Assembly (NCBI GenBank): GCA_045116675.1
Contig: JBGUMF010000007.1
Span: 1 to 6,372, forward strand
Direction: 5' to 3'
DNA length: 6,372 nucleotides
Origin: F23-D06 sp045116675
GTDB taxonomy: Bacteria > Bacteroidota > Bacteroidia > Bacteroidales > WCHB1-69
The translations under genes were made by a program, and so were the position numbers. Shown here in pieces: positions 1-5,219 of the stretch. A model generated the notes under the pieces. The model was not told where the DNA came from, searched no databases, and saw only the letters and a program-made list of their open reading frames with translations. Numbering within the stretch: the stretch's first letter is position 1; every line of letters starts with the position of its first letter.

Positions 1-1029
1 TGGCACGGGCAGACCTACACCTCCTCCGGCACCTACACGCACGCCTACACCAACATCGACGGCTGCGCCAGCGTCGATACGCTGAAGCTCACCGTCAACT
101 ACGGCACGCATAATGTCGAAACGGAAACCGCCTGCGAAAACTTCACATGGCACGGTGAAACGTATACGCAAAGCGGAACCTACACGCACGCCTACACCAA
201 CGCCGACGGCTGCGCCAGTGTGGACACCCTCAAGCTCACCGTCAACTACGGCACGCACAACGTGGTCACGGAGACTGCCTGCGAAAACTTCACATGGCAC
301 GGTGAAACGTACACGCAAAGCGGCACCTACACACACGCCTACACCAACGCCGACGGATGCGCCAGAGTCGATACCCTCAAGCTAATCGTCAACTACAGAA
401 CGCACAATGTCGAGACGGAAACCGCCTGCGAAGCGTTCACATGGCACGGGCAGACCTACACCTCCTCCGGCAACTACACGCATGCCTACACCAACGCCGA
501 CGGCTGCGCCAGTGTCGATACCCTCAAGCTGACCGTCAACTACGGCACGCATAATGTCGAGACGGAGACCGCCTGCGAAAGCTTCACATGGCACGGTGAA
601 ACGTACACGCAAAGCGGAACCTACACGCACGCCTACACCAACGCCGATGGCTGCGCCAGCGTGGACACCCTCAAGCTGACCGTCAACTACGGCACGCACA
701 ACGTGGTCACGGAAACTGCCTGCGAAAGCCTTACGTGGCACGGGCAGACCTATACTTCCTCCGGCACCTACACGCACGCCTACACCAACGCCGACGGCTG
801 CGCCAGCGTGGACACCCTCAAGCTGACCGTCAACTACGGCACGCACAATGTCGAGACGGAGACCGCATGCGAAAACTTCACATGGCACGGGCAGACCTAT
901 ACCTCCTCCGGCACCTACACGCATGCCTACACCAACGCCGACGGCTGCGCCAGCGTGGATACGCTGAAACTAACCGTCAACTACTCTACGACTCAAGACG
1001 AATACCTTATCCTTTGCGACAACGAACTC
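1..1029 (+). repeat. Tandem array of seven 147-bp in-frame repeats
   Basis: The TGGCACGG anchor (Trp-His-Gly) begins at 1, 148, 295, 442, 589, 736 and 883, exactly 147 bp apart, so every copy preserves the reading frame (49 codons). Copies are nearly identical at the DNA level except in two blocks. Block 1 just after WHG is either QTYTSSG (copies 1, 4, 6, 7) or ETYTQSG (copies 2, 3, 5). Block 2 is NVET (copies 1, 3, 4, 6) or NVVT (copies 2, 5). Copy 7 diverges after its NYS. Copy 3 carries three private changes (Arg, Ile, Arg). Each copy has two cysteines, for example Cys22 and Cys45; the likely pairing is Cys45 with Cys71 within one module. The array extends leftward out of the window, so its total copy number is unknown. 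Confidence 0.97.
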
Positions 1030-1578
1030 CCCTATCATTACATTAACGGACAAATTGACACCATCTTCGGCATAAGCACTCCTTCACTGACTACTGTCCA
1101 CTATACCCTGACAAATGTACTCGGCTGCGATAGCACCGTAACACTACACCTCACCATCCATCCATCGGCCTTCACCATGGCAGAGGACAGCATCTACGTC
1201 ACCCAGCTTCCCTATCAATGGCATGGATATGTCATCACCGAAAACGGAATCTATTATGACACACTACATACCATCCACGGATGCGACAGTATCTGCCAAC
1301 TCACACTCAGCATTTACGGCACAGGCATTGAAAATCCTAACAGTCCATATTTGAATATCTATCCAAATCCTGCATCGTCCCATATCAATATTACAGGACC
1401 GAATCTGATGGAAACGTCGTTGTACGATGTGCGCGGTGCCCTGTTGCAGGTTTATCCTGCAAACAACAATGATTTCCTGTCACTTCCGCTATCCGAGTAT
1501 GCCGAAGGGCTTTACATCCTTCGCATCCGATTCAGAGATGGCACCACGACCACAAGACGCATTGTCATAAAGCGATAA
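1..1578 (+). CDS. Repetitive T9SS-secreted surface protein (adhesin-like), 5'-truncated
   Basis: The frame is open from base 1 to the TAA at 1576-1578, giving 525 visible residues; the start, signal peptide and any N-terminal domains lie upstream of the window. Residues 1 to about 335 are seven 49-residue repeats with the skeleton ACExFTWHG, GxYTHAYTNADGC, VDTLKLTVNY. Residues 335-439 are two diverged copies of the same repeat (GCDS motifs at Cys376 and Cys428). Residues 450-525 form a type IX sorting domain (YPNPAS at 454-459, LYDVRG at 474-479, then EGLYILRI and a basic RRIVIKR end). Family knowledge: such proteins cross the outer membrane by T9SS, and the C-terminal domain is removed when the protein is anchored to the surface. 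The repeats resemble Cys-paired, probably Ig-like beta modules common in Bacteroidota surface proteins. Adhesion is an inference; no ligand or enzyme motif is visible. The gene is convergent with the TPR gene. Confidence 0.93.
   Translation, partial: WHGQTYTSSGTYTHAYTNIDGCASVDTLKLTVNYGTHNVETETACENFTWHGETYTQSGTYTHAYTNADGCASVDTLKLTVNYGTHNVVTETACENFTWHGETYTQSGTYTHAYTNADGCARVDTLKLIVNYRTHNVETETACEAFTWHGQTYTSSGNYTHAYTNADGCASVDTLKLTVNYGTHNVETETACESFTWHGETYTQSGTYTHAYTNADGCASVDTLKLTVNYGTHNVVTETACESLTWHGQTYTSSGTYTHAYTNADGCASVDTLKLTVNYGTHNVETETACENFTWHGQTYTSSGTYTHAYTNADGCASVDTLKLTVNYSTTQDEYLILCDNELPYHYINGQIDTIFGISTPSLTTVHYTLTNVLGCDSTVTLHLTIHPSAFTMAEDSIYVTQLPYQWHGYVITENGIYYDTLHTIHGCDSICQLTLSIYGTGIENPNSPYLNIYPNPASSHINITGPNLMETSLYDVRGALLQVYPANNNDFLSLPLSEYAEGLYILRIRFRDGTTTTRRIVIKR
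1003..1317 (+). repeat. Two degenerate copies of the 49-residue module
   Basis: After the homogeneous array the same fold signature recurs twice in strongly diverged, less GC-rich DNA. The first copy runs from YLILC (Cys339) through LPY and GCDS (Cys376) to LHLTI. The second runs from SIYVT through LPYQWHG and GCDS (Cys428) to LTLSI. In the second copy the first cysteine is replaced (Tyr399 at the aligned position) and a new cysteine, Cys432, follows Cys428 by four residues, so the original disulfide cannot form. The copies match at the protein level only; DNA identity to the main array is low. They act as a bridge between the array and the sorting domain. Confidence 0.7.
1348..1578 (+). other. 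T9SS type A C-terminal sorting domain
   Basis: Residues 450-525 of the partial protein match the family pattern: a hydrophobic strand followed by YPNPAS, an INI strand, the LYDVRG turn, a Leu-rich segment, YAEGLYILRI, and a short basic terminal strand ending in IVIKR at the very C-terminus. It is full length and directly terminal, as expected for a functional signal. It implies the host genome encodes a type IX secretion system; none of its components is in this window. Confidence 0.9.
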
Positions 1579-1757
1579 TACAAACGCCAGGAGAAAGCTT
1601 TGTTCTTATCTGTTATTCTGTATGTTCCTTGAGCTGTTTAACAGACAGACGCAACTATATGATTTTTACGTGATTTTCAGCAAATCGAAGGCACAACAGC
1701 ATAACCTCAAACGATTCGCTTTTTGACCGTCATTATACGGAATAGACACGATTGAAC

Positions 1758-3074
1758 CTAGCGGCCGCTTTCCGCTGCCTGCATAGCCTGCCGAATGCTG
1801 GCTTTCAGCTCCGGATCATAGGCATAAATGTTGGCCTTTTTAAGATATTCCAAGGCCTTGTCCATTTTTTTCTGTTGCAAGAAACCCAACCCCAACCCAC
1901 TCAACAGTCGGGCATTGTTCGGAAACAGGCTTACAATATCCTGCTCGTATTTTAACAGAGGGCTCCAGTCGTCAATCTGCTTCAAAACATAGCAGTAATC
2001 ATCCCAAACGGCAAACACGGTGTTGTCGCGCGAGAGAGCCTGCTCGAAGTAGGGCAAGGATTCCCTGTATTTTTTTTGCACCACATTGAGGCTGGCCTTG
2101 TAGGCGTAGCCCAGTGCCATGTCAGGGTGTGCCTGCATGAGAGCATCCGCCAACTGCTCGGCCTGCCGGATGTCCTCCTGTTTCTTACTCTTCACTGCTT
2201 CACTCACAAACGAATGCATCGGGGCCGTCTTCTTCACGATATCAGCCGAACTGTTGCGGAAGAAAGGCAGCAGACACTCGAACTGTTTCTGCCGGTTGCC
2301 CTGCTGTTCCCAGTAGTTTGCCATCGCCACACACACATCCGCATCGTCGGCACGTAATGCCATAGCCTTCTCATAATACGATAATGCTTGTGGCATCATA
2401 TTGTTGCTCTGATAGATACGTCCAGCCTTCACATAATATTCCACATTATGCGGAAACAGCTTTATCAGCTTGTCGTATTCGCCTACCGCCTCTTTCACCT
2501 TGTTTACATAAAGCCATAACTGCACCTTTGCCTGAGTGATTTCGTCATTGTGCCCGATGATATCCTCCATTCTCGAGTAGGTGGCAATCACCTTCTCCGG
2601 CTTCTGCATATTCAGATAGCACTCCGATAGGGCATAAAGATAATACTCGTTATTATTCTTCTCCTTGCAGATGGTCTCCCACAACTTGGCGGCAGCGGCA
2701 TATTCGCCCTTCTGCATATAGATGTCCGCCAGATCAATTTTATACCAGATATTTTTCTTATCCGTTTTAACAGCCTGCAAAAGAGCCTGTTCGGCATCAT
2801 GGTACGATTTTTGGTCGGCGTATATTTTCCCCATCATATAATAGGAGGCATCGTGGTTGGGATTGTCAAGGATGATACCCTGAAACACCTTCATAGCCTC
2901 ATTGGGACGTCCGGAGTAATAGGCTTTGAGGCCGTCGGTATAGGTGGCCGAGATTTTGCGGGCCAATACTGACGACGGGTCCATGGCGGCGGTGTTACGC
3001 GTCTTCTTCGTCTGGGCGTAAGCACCCGACAGCAGTAACGAGACTATCAGCAGCAGGAAGATTCTTTTCATCAT
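1758..3074 (-). CDS. Exported tetratricopeptide repeat (TPR) protein
   Basis: 438 residues. The N-terminus is a clear signal peptide: Met-Met-Lys-Arg, a Leu/Ile-rich core at about 5-16, and a likely signal peptidase I cut after AYA at residue 20. Helical TPR-type repeats follow from about 42 to 420; the best are near 42-75, 76-109, 110-143, 212-245, 318-351 and 386-419, with Gly/Ala, Tyr and Pro at typical TPR spacing. The function is probably protein-protein scaffolding in the periplasm or envelope; no catalytic motif is seen. The start is a tandem ATG-ATG (3074-3069) behind an A-rich leader, 12 bp after the dut stop, so the gene is almost certainly cotranscribed with dut. Compared with the roughly 580-residue Bacteroidales relatives I remember, it ends early, right after the NPxLK-like segment (PELKAS at 421-426). 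It may be a shorter lineage form or a truncation. Confidence 0.92.
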   Translation of the reverse strand: MMKRIFLLLIVSLLLSGAYAQTKKTRNTAAMDPSSVLARKISATYTDGLKAYYSGRPNEAMKVFQGIILDNPNHDASYYMMGKIYADQKSYHDAEQALLQAVKTDKKNIWYKIDLADIYMQKGEYAAAAKLWETICKEKNNNEYYLYALSECYLNMQKPEKVIATYSRMEDIIGHNDEITQAKVQLWLYVNKVKEAVGEYDKLIKLFPHNVEYYVKAGRIYQSNNMMPQALSYYEKAMALRADDADVCVAMANYWEQQGNRQKQFECLLPFFRNSSADIVKKTAPMHSFVSEAVKSKKQEDIRQAEQLADALMQAHPDMALGYAYKASLNVVQKKYRESLPYFEQALSRDNTVFAVWDDYCYVLKQIDDWSPLLKYEQDIVSLFPNNARLLSGLGLGFLQQKKMDKALEYLKKANIYAYDPELKASIRQAMQAAESGR

Positions 3075-3086
3075 TTTTCTAACAGC

Positions 3087-3539
3087 TTATTTACGACCAC
3101 TATGACCGAAACCACCAGCACCGCGCTCGGTATCGGAGAGCGCCTCCTTGGATTCCACCGGCTGGAAAACGACCTTGCAGAAGCGGGAGATCACCATCTG
3201 GGCGATGCGTTCCCCATGGCAGATCTCGAAAGGTTCCTGCGAGAGGTTCACCAGCAGCACCTTAACTTCCCCGCGGTAGTCGGGGTCAATGGTGCCGGGC
3301 GAGTTGAGCACCGTGATACCGTGTTTGAAAGCCAAGCCGCTGCGCGGACGGATCTGCGCCTCACAGTCGGGAGGCAGCTCCATATACAAGCCCGTGGGCA
3401 CAAGCACGCGGCATCCGGGTTGCAACAGGATGCTCTCCGCCAGATTCGCACGCAAGTCCACACCCGCCGCCTGCTCAGAAGCATACGCTGGCAATTCGTT
3501 GACGGATTCATTATAGATTCTGCAAATACAGTCGTTCAT
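3087..3539 (-). CDS. dut: dUTP diphosphatase (dUTPase)
   Basis: 150 residues, the normal length for a trimeric dUTPase. It hydrolyses dUTP to dUMP and pyrophosphate in the cytoplasm, keeping uracil out of DNA and feeding dTMP synthesis. All five family motifs are visible: I AGVDLRA (25-31), II RPRSGLA (64-70), III GTIDPDYRGEV (82-92, with the expected catalytic Asp85), IV GERIAQMVI (109-117) and V RGAGGFGHSG (139-148), the last carrying the nucleotide-capping Phe. I chose ATG 3539 as the start because it gives the standard N-terminus before the LPAYA segment. An upstream in-frame TTG at 3563 would add eight residues but falls inside the -7 promoter element and is unlikely to be translated. 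It is the first gene of a two-gene unit with the TPR gene and is transcribed away from the hydrolase. Confidence 0.97.
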   Translation of the reverse strand: MNDCICRIYNESVNELPAYASEQAAGVDLRANLAESILLQPGCRVLVPTGLYMELPPDCEAQIRPRSGLAFKHGITVLNSPGTIDPDYRGEVKVLLVNLSQEPFEICHGERIAQMVISRFCKVVFQPVESKEALSDTERGAGGFGHSGRK

Positions 3540-3560
3540 AGATTCGAAATTTTGAAGTTG

Positions 3561-3568
3561 CAAAAGTA
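3561..3568 (-). promoter_or_regulatory. Bacteroidota-type -7 element for dut
   Basis: Read on the minus strand this is TACTTTTG, a perfect match to the primary sigma factor -7 consensus TAnnTTTG, followed by C. It lies 21 bp upstream of the dut ATG, implying a leader of roughly 15-20 nt. A -33 TTTG box at the usual spacing is not clear; the closest is a TTAG about 22 bp upstream. Transcription presumably covers dut and the TPR gene. Confidence 0.62.
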
Positions 3569-3630
3569 CGGTTTTTTCTAATATTGACCCTAACTATTCA
3601 TTATTCACGTTCCTCTCACTTCTATTTTTA

Positions 3631-3638
3631 TATCTTTG
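3631..3638 (+). promoter_or_regulatory. Bacteroidota-type -7 element for the alpha/beta hydrolase gene
   Basis: TATCTTTG followed by CA matches TAnnTTTG exactly and ends 19 bp before the ATG at 3658, implying a very short 5' leader. The -33 region is weak (GTTCC about 20 bp upstream). It is divergent from the dut -7 element, the two being separated by 62 bp. Confidence 0.65.
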
Positions 3639-3657
3639 CACCATAAAAAACGTATCC

Positions 3658-5094
3658 ATGCACAATCTATTGTACAAAAGCATAAAACACTTATTTATAA
3701 AACATTACAAAACAGCATTAAAAGGGTTCCTCCTCATTTTCTGTATATGCGCCTTACCGGCATCGGCGCAGGACATCTCCGGCTACTGGCAGGGTGTACT
3801 GCACATTTCAAAGTCCGACTCCCTCACCATCGGCATGATGGTGGAATGGCACGGCGATTCGCTGTCGGTGGTGATGGACAGTCCCGACCAATACTACATG
3901 GACATCGCCACCACGGAACGGGATTGGCACGACAGCGTCCTAACTTGGAAGGTGGCCGACATCGGGGCCTCCTTCAGTGGCAAATTATCCGCTGACGGCC
4001 AGCATATTACGGGCACATTCCAGCAGAGTGGCAAACTGCCGCTGACGTTCGGGCGCGGCCACGAGCGCAAGGTCATACGTCGCCCGCAAACCCCGCAGCC
4101 CCCCTACCCTTACCTTGAAGAGGAAATCAGCATCAAGGAGAAAGGCGGGCGCTACGACCTCATCAACGGCACGCTCACACTGCCCGCCGGCATGCCCAAA
4201 GCCGTCATCATCCTGCTGTCGGGCTCGGGCTGGCAGGACCGCGACGAGTCCATCATGGGGCACAAGCCCTTCCGCCTCCTCGCCGACCGCCTCACGCGCC
4301 ACGGGTACGCTGTGTTCCGCTACGACGACTACCCCCGAGCCGTCTTTGCCAAGTCCACCACCTTCGACTTTGCCGACGGCGTGACTATGATTCTGGACTC
4401 TTTTGCCCGCCGCGAGGATCTGAAAAGCCTGCCCACGGGATTATTGGGTCACAGCGAGGGCAGCATGGTGGCCGAGATTGTGGCCGCCCGCGACCGGCGT
4501 GTAGATTTCGTGGTCACCTTGGGTGGCGTGGCCCAGCGGCCCACCGACGTGCTGCTCTACCAGCTGCGCGCCATCAACGAAGCCGACAGCACATTGACAA
4601 CCGATGAAATAGAAAACTCCGTAGTCCTCTCCGCCCGGCTGTACCAGGCATTGCAGAAGGCCAAAAACGAAAAAGAGGCGGCCGGAATTCTCAACCGCAC
4701 CTGGACGCAAATCTCCGAGCGGCTCACGCCTGACGAGCAGAAACGATACGGGTTCACCCCGCAACGCAAAGCCGCCGCCATCCAACAGCTCGTCTCCCCC
4801 TGGTTCTTCACCTTCGTCCAATTCGACCCCAAGCCCTACATTAAAAAAATGCGATGCCCCGTGTTAGCCATCGGAGGCGAAAAGGACCTGCAAGTGGATG
4901 TTACAGCCAACAATACATTATTTGCCAAGTATCTGAAAAAGAATCCACAGCACCGCTTCGTCAGCATTCCAGGAGCCAATCATCTACTACAGCCCTGCAC
5001 TACCGGCAGTCCGAACGAGTATGGGGAAATTGAAGAGACAATGAGGCCCGAAGTATTGGAAATCATCACAGACTGGCTGGAAAAAACGTTATAA
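3658..5094 (+). CDS. Exported alpha/beta hydrolase with N-terminal beta-rich domain
   Basis: 478 residues. The N-terminus has a long, basic n-region (1-22), a hydrophobic core (23-32) and a likely signal peptidase I cut at ASA|Q (37/38), so the protein is probably periplasmic. Residues 38-133 form a small beta-rich domain (SGYWQG, MDSPDQ, GTFQQSGKLPL) often fused to this hydrolase type. Residues 155-478 are the alpha/beta hydrolase: GSGWQDRDE at 189-197 (oxyanion side), nucleophile elbow GHSEG with Ser266, acid Asp410 in GGEKD, and His442 in GANH. The triad is intact, so it is probably an active serine hydrolase (esterase or acylase type); the substrate cannot be read from sequence. The start is the only ATG before residue 60 and sits just after a -7 element. 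The gene is divergent from dut and codirectional with the DUF4139 gene 125 bp downstream. Confidence 0.93.
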   Translation: MHNLLYKSIKHLFIKHYKTALKGFLLIFCICALPASAQDISGYWQGVLHISKSDSLTIGMMVEWHGDSLSVVMDSPDQYYMDIATTERDWHDSVLTWKVADIGASFSGKLSADGQHITGTFQQSGKLPLTFGRGHERKVIRRPQTPQPPYPYLEEEISIKEKGGRYDLINGTLTLPAGMPKAVIILLSGSGWQDRDESIMGHKPFRLLADRLTRHGYAVFRYDDYPRAVFAKSTTFDFADGVTMILDSFARREDLKSLPTGLLGHSEGSMVAEIVAARDRRVDFVVTLGGVAQRPTDVLLYQLRAINEADSTLTTDEIENSVVLSARLYQALQKAKNEKEAAGILNRTWTQISERLTPDEQKRYGFTPQRKAAAIQQLVSPWFFTFVQFDPKPYIKKMRCPVLAIGGEKDLQVDVTANNTLFAKYLKKNPQHRFVSIPGANHLLQPCTTGSPNEYGEIEETMRPEVLEIITDWLEKTL

Positions 5095-5099
5095 GGAAT

Positions 5100-5117
5100 A
5101 AACTGCATTATCAGTTT
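5100..5117 (+). terminator. Possible weak terminator hairpin after the hydrolase gene
   Basis: AAACTG and CAGTTT form a 6-bp stem around a 6-nt loop (CATTAT), starting 6 bp after the hydrolase stop and followed by TATAAG rather than a strong T run. The stem has only two G/C pairs, so termination would be weak or absent. Readthrough into the DUF4139 gene is plausible. Confidence 0.28.
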
Positions 5118-5219
5118 TATAAGACACAAACATTATACAAATAGTCAATTTTTGTTTTTAAACATTATATCTATCACATAGTCTACCTACTTTCCGTTTT
5201 TTTCAAAATCATTTCCGCT

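Noticed and set aside
382..924. Long open frame on the minus strand across the repeat array (about 180 codons, Gly/Val-rich)
   Set aside because: It is a by-product of the 147-bp periodicity: a frame free of stops in one unit stays open in all. The composition is unnatural and the plus-strand frame carries all recognisable motifs and the sorting domain.
1..1029. CRISPR-like array
   Set aside because: The units are 147 bp, contiguous with no unique spacers, and encode a continuous protein module.
113..1046. Other plus-strand open frames within the repeats (113-385, 357-554, 735-1046)
   Set aside because: They are shadows of the in-phase repeats, rich in Arg, Thr and Pro, with no start context or family resemblance.
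1579..1757. Bidirectional terminator or small gene in the convergent gap
   Set aside because: CTGTTTAACAG near 1634 leaves no usable loop, AATCG/CGATT near 1684 and 1711 is only five pairs with a long loop, and TGATTTT occurs twice by simple A/T richness. I see no supported RNA hairpin with a T run and no coding frame.
1761..1768. GCGGCCGC palindrome at the end of the TPR gene
   Set aside because: An 8-bp restriction-type palindrome inside the last codons (Ser-Gly-Arg); too short to be a terminator or attachment site by itself, and no duplicated flanks were found.
3540..3563. Extended dut N-terminus from TTG at 3563
   Set aside because: The TTG is part of the TACTTTTG -7 element, so it would lie at or upstream of the transcript start; ATG 3539 gives the usual family N-terminus.
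3102..3581. 159-codon plus-strand open frame antisense to dut
   Set aside because: It lies opposite dut, which has all five dUTPase motifs; the antisense translation shows no domain or plausible start signal.
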